Assembly: GCA_030523645.1 (NCBI GenBank)
Contig: JAUNIB010000004.1
Coordinates: 1-64,000 of the forward strand
Length of the DNA: 64,000 nt
Source of the DNA: Selenomonadaceae bacterium
GTDB taxonomy: Bacteria; Bacillota; Negativicutes; Selenomonadales; Selenomonadaceae
Direction of reading: 5' to 3'
The notes beneath the pieces are model-generated. The model was given only the letters and a program-made list of their open reading frames with translations, did no database searches and was not told the origin of the DNA. Below are positions 1-8,518 of this stretch, piece by piece; the stretch's first letter is position 1, and the number at the start of each line of letters is the position of its first letter. The position numbers and the translations under genes were made by a program.

Positions 1-20
1 GAACTCACAGCCTTATCTTC

Positions 21-193
21 ACCCCTCCGACCTGCTTCGCAGGCCACCTCCCCTAGAGGGGAGGCTTTAATCGCTACCATTTGTCCGACAGCGGGCTTGC
101 TGCGGCAAGCCCCTACAGGATGTTTGCTTCACCGGCACCTGTAGGGGTCGCCCGCAGGCGACCCGAAATTGGCTCCCCTAGAGGGGAGGCTTT
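21..193. repeat. Family B and C palindromic repeats at window start
   Basis: The gene-free first 378 bases are mostly repeats. A family B copy (21-67) has two hairpins, cctgcttcgcagg and cctcccctagaggggagg. A family C pair follows: gcgggcttgctgcggcaagc ending in ccctacagga (91-120) and its partner beginning cctgtagggg (138-165). A B half-element lies at 171-193. After that comes an AT-rich leader up to 378 in which I see no gene. Confidence 0.85.
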
Positions 194-378
194 AATATTA
201 CTAATTTCCAGTGTCACCGGCGACATTTCCGGTGGCACTTTTTCTTTACATTCTTTTTACTCCACGTCTTTTCTTTTCGCAAACAAGATATTGTATTTTT
301 CTTTCTTTATGCTATCATTAGAATTGGATTGGTTTATAGTTTTCTAATGATTTTTACTGTCTGCCTGGTGATATATAT

Positions 379-3300
379 ATGAAGAAGCTGAAAGATTATC
401 AGATTGTTTCTCTGGTAGTGTTCAGTATCCTGCTGAACTATCTGGGAAGGTATACTGCCGGTGCGCTGAATCTGCCCCTGTGGCTGGACTCGGTGGGGAC
501 CATACTGGTAGCTTATTATCTGGGGCCGGTGTGCGGTGCCGTGGCCGGTGCTGCGGTGAATATAGTCTACGGTTTCCAGTCGTCCGTCCACTTCGCCTAT
601 ATTCCGGTGAGCATTGTCACCGGTGTGGTCGCCGGTCTGGCGTCTGAGAGAGGGCGGTTCAGCAATTATTTCGAGGTCAGTACGGTTGCCTCCATGATTG
701 CTATCATCTCCACGGTCATTTCCACGCCGCTGAATTATTTCTTCAACAACGGCAGTACCGGCAATGACTGGGGCGACGGTATCATAAAGCTGCTGGAAGG
801 GTGGAATTTCCCTCCGGGTATCTGCTATCTGGTGGGTGAGTTCTACCTTGATTTCCTCGACAAGATTCTCTCGACTCTGCTGGTATTCGCGGCTGTCACC
901 TATATCCGCCGGAGGCTGCCGCATGGTCTGAAGCGGAAGCTGAAGCTGAAGGAGTCCGTATCCTCGCTGCTGCTGGCCTGTATGCTGGTGAACTGTGTCG
1001 GCAGTACCGCTGTGTCCGCCGCTATCCCCGATGATGATGACAATATCAGCTACAATTCCTATGTGCAGAATGTCTACGGCGGTATGAGCGGTCTCCTGGG
1101 CGGTGCCGCCAATGATATCACCTCCACCAAGGACGGTCTGCTGTGGATAGGTACCTACGGCGGTCTGTACCGGTACAACGGTACAGAGTTCAAGCGGATG
1201 AACAATCTCGATTCCATCAAGAATGTCAACTGTCTCTTCGTGGATGATGAGGGCCGTATGTGGGTAGGTACCAATGATGACGGTCTGTCCATCTGCATCA
1301 ATCAGCAGGTTGCCAATGTCATTGATGAGGGTGTGGGTCTGCCTTCCAATTCCGTCCGCTCCATTGCTTTCAGCTCGGACGGCTTCTACTATGTGGGTAC
1401 CTCCGATTCCCTGTGCGTTATCACTCTGTCTTCGGGTATCAAGATTCACCGGATTATCTCGGATATCAAGTATGCGAAGCGCATCGCTACCGACAGCAAC
1501 AAGAATGCGGTGGCGGTGACGGATGCGGGTGATATTTTCCTGCTTCGCAACGGCGAGATAGTGGACAGGCTGTCTCACTCCGGCGGCTATGTCTATACGG
1601 CCTGTGCCTTCGATGAGAGCGGCCGTCTCTATGTGGGTACTTCCTCCAATGTGGTAGAGTATCTGAGCATACGGGACAACAAGCTGGTGCGTGAGGGCAG
1701 TCTGACCTGCGACGGTATCAAGCAGATAAATACGCTGCGGTATGATGACAGCGGCAGGATTTTCGTCTGCTCGGATTTCGGCGTAGGGTATATCCGCAAG
1801 AATCAGTTCCATCATATTAATACCAACAGCTTCAACAGTCAGATTGACAATATGACCGTGGACTATCAGGGCAATCTCTGGTTCACCTCCTCCCGGCAGG
1901 GTCTGCTGCGGATGTGCCAGACTCCCTTCCTGGAGCTGTACAATGAGGCAGGTCTGGAGCCGAAGGTCGTCAACTCCGTAGCGAAGTGGAACAACAAGAT
2001 TTACTTCGGTACCGACAGCGGTCTGGATGTCATAGATGCCGTCACGCGGGCGAAGCTGTCCGAGTCCCTGTGCAGTCTGCTGGACAAGGTACGCATCCGC
2101 TGTCTGCTGGTAGATACCAAGAATCGTCTGTGGATATGCACCTCCGGCAACGGTGTCTATGAGGTGAGGTCCGATGGCAGCTATAGGGTCTACACCGCCG
2201 ATGACGGTATGCTGGGGAATAAGCAGCGCAGCTGTCTGCAGCTCTCCGACGGCAGTATGGCGGTAGCCGGTGATGCGGGTATCAGCTTCATCCGGGACGG
2301 TCAGGTAATCAAGACAGTAGGCAAGAAGCAGGGTCTCACCAATACGAAGATTCTCACCATGGCGGAGATGGAGTCCGGCAAGCTGGCCGCCGGCAGTGAC
2401 GGTGCCGGTATCTTCATCATCGAGAATTATCAGGTAGTCAGCAATATCAAGCGCGAGAACGGTCTCAGCTCCAATATCATCCTCCGCATAGTGAAGATGG
2501 ATGACGGTCTGGTGGTAGCTACCACCAGCAGTCTCTGCCATATCGACAGCTATGTGGGTGTCACGAAGATACGCAATTTCCCCTACAATAACAACTTCGA
2601 TATCATCGAGCGGAATGACAAGGTCTGGGTGCTGGGCGGTGCCGGTATCTACATCGTGGATAAGGCAAGTCTGCTGAGCAACGATCTCCGGAACTATGAT
2701 TTCCTCGATTCCCGGAAGGGTCTCCGGGGAGCCATCACGGCAAATGCGTGGAACTATGTGGATGCGGACGGCAATCTCTATGTGTCCTGCGACTCCGGTG
2801 TAAATGTCATAGATATGAATCACTACACCGCCGGTCGCCGGTCGTACCGCATGTCGGTCAAGAGCATCAGCGTAGACGGTGTGCCGCAGAAGCTCACCAT
2901 CGGCGATGTGGCCAATATCCCCCGCGGAGCCAGCAGGCTGGAGATCTACCCGGAAATCATCAACTACTCCATCAACAATCCCTATTTCATGTACTATCTG
3001 GACGGCTATGATACGGAGTATCATGTAGTGCCGCAGAATGAGCTGACTTCCGTAACCTATACCAATCTTCCCAGCAAGACCTATACCTTCCATCTGGCTA
3101 TCGCCGAGGAGAAGAACGGCAAGGTAATCGGCCGCCTGTCCTATGTCATCAACAAGGAGATGGATATACAGGATCACTACTGGTTCCTCATGTATGCTGC
3201 TCTGGTCTTCGTCCTGGCGGTAGTCTGGGTCACCTGGTTCATCATGCGGACGCAGGTACAGAAGACTCTCAATATGCAGCGCCGAGAGCTGGCACTGGTG

Positions 3301-3909
3301 AAGCGGCAGCTGGAGATGGGCAATGAGACGGTCATGGCTATCGCCCGGACGCTGGATGCCAAGGACGGCAATACCAGTCAGCACGCTTCCCGAGTGGCTG
3401 ACTACTCGGTGCTTATCGCCCGGAAGCTTGGCTTCACCGATGAGCAGTGCGAGAATCTCCGGAAGACCGCGCTCCTCCATGATATCGGCAAGATAGGTAT
3501 TCCCGACAGTGTACTGAACAAGCCCGGCAAGCTCACCGATGAGGAGTATGAGGTCATGAAATCTCATGTCGTACTGGGCGGCGATATACTGAAGGATTTC
3601 TCCCTCATCGACGGCGTAAGCGAGGGTGCGCTCTATCACCATGAGCGCTACGACGGCCGGGGCTATGTCCACGGTCTGAAGGGTGAGGAGATACCGCTGA
3701 ATGCCCGGATAATCGGCATCGCCGATGCCTTCGATGCCATGACTGCCAATCGCGTCTACCGCAAGCAGGTGGATTTCGCTTTCGTAATCGAGGAGATAAA
3801 GAAGGGCCGGGGTACTCAGTTTGACCCGCAGATGGTAGACATCATGCTGGAGCTGATTGAGAGCGGTCATATAGATATTCAGAGCATTTACGGGGAGGCG
3901 ACGGAGTAA
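379..3909 (+). CDS. Membrane sensor: ECF-S-like N-terminus, beta-propeller, HD-GYP output
   Basis: Predicted membrane sensor of 1176 residues whose C-terminal HD-GYP domain would hydrolyse cyclic di-GMP. Residues ~1-190 are hydrophobic helices resembling the substrate-binding component of ECF vitamin transporters (for example LDSVGTILVAYYLGP). A further helix (~198-215) leads to a two-component-regulator-type propeller (~230-820; blades such as LLWIGTYGGLYRYNG and RMWVGTNDDGL), a Y_Y_Y-like domain (~840-925), a transmembrane helix (~933-956), a coiled coil and HD-GYP (~985-1165). The metal ligands are intact in LLHDIGKIGIPD and HHERYDGRGY, but the GYP motif reads GYV. Its TAA stop shares one base with the next gene's ATG, so the two are coupled. 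A weak GGTGA precedes the ATG. The output domain is certain; the ECF-like label is inference. Confidence 0.9.
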   Translation: MKKLKDYQIVSLVVFSILLNYLGRYTAGALNLPLWLDSVGTILVAYYLGPVCGAVAGAAVNIVYGFQSSVHFAYIPVSIVTGVVAGLASERGRFSNYFEVSTVASMIAIISTVISTPLNYFFNNGSTGNDWGDGIIKLLEGWNFPPGICYLVGEFYLDFLDKILSTLLVFAAVTYIRRRLPHGLKRKLKLKESVSSLLLACMLVNCVGSTAVSAAIPDDDDNISYNSYVQNVYGGMSGLLGGAANDITSTKDGLLWIGTYGGLYRYNGTEFKRMNNLDSIKNVNCLFVDDEGRMWVGTNDDGLSICINQQVANVIDEGVGLPSNSVRSIAFSSDGFYYVGTSDSLCVITLSSGIKIHRIISDIKYAKRIATDSNKNAVAVTDAGDIFLLRNGEIVDRLSHSGGYVYTACAFDESGRLYVGTSSNVVEYLSIRDNKLVREGSLTCDGIKQINTLRYDDSGRIFVCSDFGVGYIRKNQFHHINTNSFNSQIDNMTVDYQGNLWFTSSRQGLLRMCQTPFLELYNEAGLEPKVVNSVAKWNNKIYFGTDSGLDVIDAVTRAKLSESLCSLLDKVRIRCLLVDTKNRLWICTSGNGVYEVRSDGSYRVYTADDGMLGNKQRSCLQLSDGSMAVAGDAGISFIRDGQVIKTVGKKQGLTNTKILTMAEMESGKLAAGSDGAGIFIIENYQVVSNIKRENGLSSNIILRIVKMDDGLVVATTSSLCHIDSYVGVTKIRNFPYNNNFDIIERNDKVWVLGGAGIYIVDKASLLSNDLRNYDFLDSRKGLRGAITANAWNYVDADGNLYVSCDSGVNVIDMNHYTAGRRSYRMSVKSISVDGVPQKLTIGDVANIPRGASRLEIYPEIINYSINNPYFMYYLDGYDTEYHVVPQNELTSVTYTNLPSKTYTFHLAIAEEKNGKVIGRLSYVINKEMDIQDHYWFLMYAALVFVLAVVWVTWFIMRTQVQKTLNMQRRELALVKRQLEMGNETVMAIARTLDAKDGNTSQHASRVADYSVLIARKLGFTDEQCENLRKTALLHDIGKIGIPDSVLNKPGKLTDEEYEVMKSHVVLGGDILKDFSLIDGVSEGALYHHERYDGRGYVHGLKGEEIPLNARIIGIADAFDAMTANRVYRKQVDFAFVIEEIKKGRGTQFDPQMVDIMLELIESGHIDIQSIYGEATE

Positions 3910-5126
3910 TGCAGAGAAAGCATATTCTCACCGGGATAACCACCGCCGTAATGATAATACTGGCCGTCAGCCTCCATCTTCTCTACCAGCGGTACAATGC
4001 TGACAGGACGGTGAAGGTAGGCTTCATCTATATCAGCGATGAAAGCACTCCCTACACCGCCAATTTCCTGAAGGCACAGGAGTCCATCCGCAAGAAGTTC
4101 GGTGATAAGGTAAGACTCATACCCCTGAGCAATATTGCCGAGGGCCGTCACGATGCAGCTCTCAATGAGCTGGTAAACTACGGCTGCGATATTATCTTCA
4201 CCACCAGCTACGGCTACGGTGAGACTACGAAGGAATTCGCCAGGCAGTATCCCAATATCCAGTTCTGTCAGGCTACCTGCGGCAATGCCAATGAGGGCGG
4301 CGTGGTGAAGAACTACCACACCTTCATGGGGGCTATCCACGAGGGCCGCTATATCACCGGCGTGCTGGCGGGCATGAAGCTGAAGGAGTTCATCGACAAT
4401 GGCAAGCTGACGCCGGAGATGGTGAAAATCGGCTATGTAGCGGCCTATCCCTACGCCGAGGTTATCTCCGGATATACCGCTTTCTTCCTGGGGGTCAGAG
4501 AGATAGTCCCGCAGGCGACCATGGTGGTAAAGTATGCTAATACCTGGAGCAGCTATGTCATCGAGAAGCGTATCGCCAAGGAGCTTATCGATGAGGGCTG
4601 CATCATCATCTCCCAGCACTCCGATACGGAGGGGCCGGCTGTGGCCTGCGAGACGGTGTCCAACCGCAAGACCGTATACCATGTAGGCTACAACAACAGT
4701 ATGCTGGATATCGCTCCCACCACTTCTCTGGTCAGCAGCCGCATCAACTGGGAGCCGTACATGGTCGCCGCTGTAGAGGCGGTCATCAAGGGGAAGAATA
4801 TCGAGGACAATGTGAAGGCCCGCATCATCGGCAACGATGCCTGCGGCAGCTTCGCGGAGAACTGGGTGGAAATCATCGGTCTCAATGATGTAATCACCAA
4901 CAAAAATTCCCGGAATATCATCCGGAAGTACACCGAGGCCTTCAAGAAGGGAAATCAGGAGGTATTCCGGGGCAACTACCGGGGTGTCAATCCTGAGGAT
5001 CCCTCCGATGTCATCGACCTCCGCCACGGCTATCAGGAGTGCAAGAACAGCTCCGCTCCTTCCTTCAATTATGTCCTTGATGATGTAATCAAGATTGAGC
5101 GGTCATCGGAGAAGTTCGGCTTCTGA
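3909..5126 (+). CDS. BMP/PnrA-family substrate-binding protein, membrane-anchored
   Basis: A 405-residue member of the BMP family, whose known members bind purine nucleosides or similar ligands for ABC import. One hydrophobic segment (residues ~8-25) gives an N-terminal anchor; there is no lipobox cysteine, unlike typical BMP lipoproteins. The BMP core starts at VKVGFIYISDESTPYTANF and includes the usual CDIIFTTSYGYG segment and an NRKTVYHVGY strand. It overlaps the HD-GYP sensor gene by one base (TAATG) and no ABC permease or ATPase genes lie nearby. I therefore infer that it acts as a periplasmic ligand-binding partner of the sensor rather than in transport. A strong terminator follows, closing a two-gene operon. 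Confidence 0.88.
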   Translation: MQRKHILTGITTAVMIILAVSLHLLYQRYNADRTVKVGFIYISDESTPYTANFLKAQESIRKKFGDKVRLIPLSNIAEGRHDAALNELVNYGCDIIFTTSYGYGETTKEFARQYPNIQFCQATCGNANEGGVVKNYHTFMGAIHEGRYITGVLAGMKLKEFIDNGKLTPEMVKIGYVAAYPYAEVISGYTAFFLGVREIVPQATMVVKYANTWSSYVIEKRIAKELIDEGCIIISQHSDTEGPAVACETVSNRKTVYHVGYNNSMLDIAPTTSLVSSRINWEPYMVAAVEAVIKGKNIEDNVKARIIGNDACGSFAENWVEIIGLNDVITNKNSRNIIRKYTEAFKKGNQEVFRGNYRGVNPEDPSDVIDLRHGYQECKNSSAPSFNYVLDDVIKIERSSEKFGF

Positions 5127-5143
5127 GATTACAGGGTTATTAA

Positions 5144-5192
5144 AAGGGACTGTGAAAAATGAGCAATCATTTTTCACAGTCCCTTTCTTTTT
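5144..5192 (+). terminator. Rho-independent terminator of the sensor operon
   Basis: A near-perfect stem of about 19 bp (aagggactgtgaaaaatga against its complement, loop gcaa) followed by ctttcttttt. Confidence 0.9.
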
Positions 5193-5215
5193 ATTCGATT
5201 ACAATCGTATAAAAT

Positions 5216-5244
5216 TTGATTTTTCATTTTTCATCGATTATAAT
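5216..5244 (+). promoter_or_regulatory. Sigma-70 promoter of the first DUF4143 ATPase gene
   Basis: TTGATT (-35), a 17-base spacer and TATAAT (-10), about 30 bases before the ATG. A 21-base direct repeat beginning TCGATTA, with 3 mismatches, brackets it (about 5194-5214 and 5235-5255). The -35 and most of the spacer recur in the promoter before trpD. Confidence 0.8.
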
Positions 5245-5273
5245 AGTACAAAATCTTCCAAAGGCGGTGCGAT

Positions 5274-6473
5274 ATGATTAAAAGAGAACAATACATAAAA
5301 AAAATCAGACCGTTCATAAACACCGATGTTGTGAAGGTGCTGACCGGTATTCGCCGCTGCGGCAAATCCGTCATGCTGGAGCTGATACAGCGGGAATTGC
5401 TGGAGCAGGGTGTCTCCGAGAGTCAGATTCTTTGCCTCAATTTTGAAGATTTGGCAAATGTCGACCTATGTGATGCCATGAAGCTGAACCGATGGGTAAT
5501 GGAAAAGGCAAAGGACATCTCCGGCAGAGTTTACCTTTTTCTTGACGAGGTGCAGGAGGTCAAGGAGTGGGAGCGGGCTGTTAATTCGCTCCGCGTCGCT
5601 CTGGATGCAGACATTTATGTTACCGGCTCCAATGCAAAGCTCCTGTCCGGTGAGCTGGCCACCTATCTGGCCGGCCGCTATGTTCAGTTCACAATATATC
5701 CCTTTTCCTACAGGGAATTTCTTCTGTCTCAGAATACAGGCGACAGTCCCCAAATGTTTCAGCGATATATTCTGCGGGGCGGTATGCCCTTCCTCCTGAA
5801 TCTGGCCTATCAGCCGGATGTATCCAAGCAGTACCTGAAGGATATTTACAGCTCTGTCATGCTGAAGGACATCATCCAGCGAAACAGGCTGCGGGATGCC
5901 GATTTGCTGGAGCGTATCCTGCTGTATATCCTCGGCGGCATAGGCAATATCGTCAGCGCCTCAAGCATCACCAAATATCTGAAAAGTGAAAACCGCAAAG
6001 CCTCAAACGATACGGTACTGTCGTATCTGAACGCCTGCACATCGGCATATCTTTTCTGCAAAATCCCCCGCTGGGATTTGCAAGGCAAGCGCCTGCTGTC
6101 CGTGAATGAGAAGTACTACGCAGCGGATGTGGGCATCCGTGAGGCCGTATACGGCAACAATATGCGCGACATCAATCAGGTATTGGAAAACATCGTTTGC
6201 CTTGAGCTTCTGTCGCGGAATTATAAAGTGATGATTGGAAAAGCCGGAGAATATGAAGTAGACTTCGTGGCTGAAAAGGATGGGAAACGGATATATATCC
6301 AGGTGACCTATCTCCTGGCCGGTGAAGAAACCATACGACGGGAGTTCGGCGTATACAATCATGTCCGGGACAATCATCCGAAGTATGTCCTGTCTATGGA
6401 TGAACTTGACTTCAGTCGGGAAGGAATCCGCCATGAAAATATTCGTCACTTCCTTCTCAGAGAGGATTGGTAA
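5274..6473 (+). CDS. AAA ATPase of the DUF4143 family
   Basis: A 399-residue ATPase of the AAA_14/DUF4143 group, common as accessory genes in anaerobes and without an established function. Walker A is GIRRCGKS (~residues 25-32) and Walker B is YLFLDEVQ (~86-93). A sensor-like YVTGSNAKLLSGE segment follows, then a winged-helix region. The C-terminus has the pattern YEVDFVAEKDGKRIYIQV (~325-342), which fits the PD-(D/E)XK nuclease-like fold reported for this family. The ATG at 5274 has aaggcggt as ribosome binding site. It is a single-gene unit with its own strong promoter. A diverged paralogue lies at 19619-20836. Family call is sure; biological role unknown. Confidence 0.9.
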   Translation: MIKREQYIKKIRPFINTDVVKVLTGIRRCGKSVMLELIQRELLEQGVSESQILCLNFEDLANVDLCDAMKLNRWVMEKAKDISGRVYLFLDEVQEVKEWERAVNSLRVALDADIYVTGSNAKLLSGELATYLAGRYVQFTIYPFSYREFLLSQNTGDSPQMFQRYILRGGMPFLLNLAYQPDVSKQYLKDIYSSVMLKDIIQRNRLRDADLLERILLYILGGIGNIVSASSITKYLKSENRKASNDTVLSYLNACTSAYLFCKIPRWDLQGKRLLSVNEKYYAADVGIREAVYGNNMRDINQVLENIVCLELLSRNYKVMIGKAGEYEVDFVAEKDGKRIYIQVTYLLAGEETIRREFGVYNHVRDNHPKYVLSMDELDFSREGIRHENIRHFLLREDW

Positions 6474-6495
6474 CGAATAGCATAAAGTATACAAT

Positions 6496-6524
6496 TTGAT
6501 TTTTCATTTTTCATATACTATAAT
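6496..6524 (+). promoter_or_regulatory. Promoter before trpD, sharing its core with the ATPase promoter
   Basis: TTGATT, 17 bases, TATAAT. The 19 bases TTGATTTTTCATTTTTCAT are identical to the promoter at 5216, and the -10 is the same, while the surrounding sequence differs. Confidence 0.75.
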
Positions 6525-6599
6525 ATTGTGAAACCATTTTCCGGTTTACCACGCTAAAATATATTGGTACCATGATTTTTATGAAGGAAGTGTTTTTCC

Positions 6600-7616
6600 A
6601 TGATAGCAGAAGCAATCAAGAAAATCGTCAGCAAGGGTGACTTGTCCTATAACGAAGCCTACACCGTCATGAACGAAATCATGAACGGTGAGACTACCGC
6701 CGTACAGAATGCGGCCTATCTCGCCGCCCTCTCCGCCAAAAGCACCAAGGCTGAGACCATCGAGGAAATCTCCGGCTCCGCTGCCGCTATGCGTGACCAT
6801 GCGCTGAAGGTAGACCACGAGGGCATGGAGGTACTGGAGATAGTCGGCACCGGCGGCGACCATGCCGGCAGCATCAATATCTCCACCACCGCGGCATTCA
6901 TCATCTCCGCCGCCGGCGTGAAGGTAGCCAAGCACGGCAACCGCGCCGCTTCCTCCAAGTCCGGCGCTGCCGACTGCCTCGAAGCTCTCGGCGTAAATAT
7001 CGACATTGCTCCGGAGAAATGCACTCAGCTCCTGAAGGACATCGGCCTCTGCTTCATGTTCGCTCAGAAGTATCACGGCTCCATGAAGTATGTCGGCCCC
7101 ATCCGCAAGGAGCTGGGTATCCGCACCGTATTCAACATCCTCGGACCTCTCACCAATCCCTCCCACCCGGACTATATGCTGCTGGGTGTCTATGACGAGT
7201 ATCTCCTGCAGCCGCTGGCTCAGGTAATGATGGATCTGGGCATCAATCGCGGCATGGTCGTATACGGTCAGGACTGCCTGGATGAAATCTCCATGAGCGC
7301 ACCTACCAGCATCTGCGAGTTCAAGGACGGCTGGATAAAGAACTACACCATCACTCCGGAGGAGTTCGGCTTCACCCGCTGCACCAAGGACGACATCGTA
7401 GGCGGCACTCCTCAGGAGAACGCTCAGGTAACTCTCGACATCCTCAACGGCGCCACCGGCCCCAAGACCGACATCGTACTGCTCAACGCAGCCGCTGCCC
7501 TCTATGTAGGCGGCAAGGCTGAGAGCATCGCTCAGGGTATCGAGATTGCTAAGGAAATGATTAAGAGCGGCAAGGCTCTCGCACAGGTAGAGGCCTTCAA
7601 GAAGGGTACCAACTAA
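6600..7616 (+). CDS. trpD: Anthranilate phosphoribosyltransferase
   Basis: Cytoplasmic enzyme joining anthranilate and PRPP, the second step of tryptophan synthesis. Full family length (338 residues). The PRPP loop is [12 protein letters not shown] (~80-91), followed by [29 protein letters not shown] (the KHGN segment at ~108) and the conserved [11 protein letters not shown] (~170-180). The start is the ATG at 6600 after gaaggaagtg. It stands alone: no other trp genes are adjacent, so it is either a scattered pathway gene or a TrpD2-like relative. The intact glycine-rich loop and GPLTNP motif favour true TrpD. Confidence 0.9.
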   Translation: MIAEAIKKIVSKGDLSYNEAYTVMNEIMNGETTAVQNAAYLAALSAKSTKAETIEEISGSAAAMRDHALKVDHEGMEVLEIVGTGGDHAGSINISTTAAFIISAAGVKVAKHGNRAASSKSGAADCLEALGVNIDIAPEKCTQLLKDIGLCFMFAQKYHGSMKYVGPIRKELGIRTVFNILGPLTNPSHPDYMLLGVYDEYLLQPLAQVMMDLGINRGMVVYGQDCLDEISMSAPTSICEFKDGWIKNYTITPEEFGFTRCTKDDIVGGTPQENAQVTLDILNGATGPKTDIVLLNAAAALYVGGKAESIAQGIEIAKEMIKSGKALAQVEAFKKGTN

Positions 7617-7663
7617 GGCGGTCGAACACACGACAGTCTTTACAGTTATTGGATAAATAATAG

Positions 7664-7700
7664 AACGGCAGAGGATAATGCTAATCCTCTGCCGTTTTTT
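7664..7700 (+). terminator. Terminator after trpD
   Basis: Stem AACGGCAGAGGAT with its complement, loop aatgcta, then TTTTTT. Confidence 0.92.
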
Positions 7701-7898
7701 ACCTCATCCGTCAGCCTTCGGCTGCCACCTTCTACAAATATGCTAAGTTCATCCATCGCTACGCTCGGATATCACTAAGCAATTTGTATGGCTCGCACTA
7801 AATTCGCAAGCTCATTAAGTGCTCATGCACACTCAGAGGGGAAGGTCTGACCCTCTCCTTTGGAGAGGGGGGACCGGCGAAGCCGGTGGGTGAGGTTT
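7701..7898. repeat. Long compound family A repeat, copy 1
   Basis: A ~198-bp unit. It has an acctcatccg end with hairpin cagccttcggctg, then a ~110-bp centre holding an imperfect inverted repeat (TACAAATATGCTAAGT against ACTAAGCAATTTGTA), then a ccctctcctttggagaggg hairpin and a gtgggtgaggttt end. The same arrangement recurs at 45900-46096. The rest of the 387-base gap 7617-8003 has no gene that I can see. Confidence 0.85.
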
Positions 7899-8003
7899 GT
7901 ATCACATTGGTCGCTTCTATTTGACCGCACTTTACATCCTTGATATTTTTGGTATAATAACTTTAGTATAACCATCTATTATTATGTTGGGAGTGTAATT
8001 GCT

Positions 8004-8432
8004 ATGGCAAAAATTATCGAAGTAGATTTTGGTAAAAACATAGTTTGTGTTGCAATGGAAGATAATTCCGTAAAGGAGCTTCCTTTTGAAATCTTTAAGT
8101 TTAAGCCCGAAAACGGCAAAATGATAAATGTCTATCAAAAGAGCGACGGCAGCTACATCGTAGAGGAAGCTGGCTCCTCCAGCGGCTTTGACGCACTGAA
8201 CCCTAATGGTGGCTATAAGATCAGCAAGGTCACTTTCCTGCTGGTTACTTTCTTCCTCGGTGGTATCGGCGTACACAAATTCATAACCGGCAGAATGCTT
8301 CAGGGCATCCTGTACCTGGTTCTCTGCTGGACCGGTATTCCGGCGCTACTGGCCATAGTGGAGTTCGTCATCGGCGCTATGAAGAATACCGATGCCAATG
8401 GCATGATTGAAGTAAAGGGCTTCTTCGGCTGA
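8004..8432 (+). CDS. TM2 domain-containing protein
   Basis: A 142-residue protein. An N-terminal soluble part (~1-70) of unknown function contains MAKIIEVDFGKNIVCVAMED. It is followed by a TM2 domain: a first helix TFLLVTFFLGGIGVHKFITG with the typical GGxGxHxFYxG-like signature, and a second helix around LYLVLCWTGIPALLAIVEF. TM2 proteins are small two-helix membrane proteins of unclear role. The start is the ATG at 8004 after gggagtg. It is monocistronic with its own terminator and convergent with the MATE gene. Confidence 0.88.
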   Translation: MAKIIEVDFGKNIVCVAMEDNSVKELPFEIFKFKPENGKMINVYQKSDGSYIVEEAGSSSGFDALNPNGGYKISKVTFLLVTFFLGGIGVHKFITGRMLQGILYLVLCWTGIPALLAIVEFVIGAMKNTDANGMIEVKGFFG

Positions 8433-8461
8433 AACGATTTTCCCTGACACAAAATATCATC

Positions 8462-8493
8462 AAAAAAGGAGCTGCTCACGCAGCTCCTTTTTT
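8462..8493. terminator. Bidirectional terminator
   Basis: AAAAAAGGAGCTGC, loop tcac, GCAGCTCCTTTTTT. It lies between the convergent TM2 and MATE genes and can serve both. Confidence 0.92.
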
Positions 8494-8518
8494 GCGTCAT
8501 CCTAACTGATGACATATT

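Noticed and set aside
81-347. 88-codon frame at the window start
   Set aside because: Made largely of translated repeat sequence, without a ribosome binding site.
334-3870. Very long open frame (1178 codons) antisense to the HD-GYP sensor gene
   Set aside because: It is a mirror of the biased codon use in the sense gene (few TTA, CTA and TCA codons). The translation is low-complexity, rich in H, D, I and G, and matches no family. The sense frame has clear domains.
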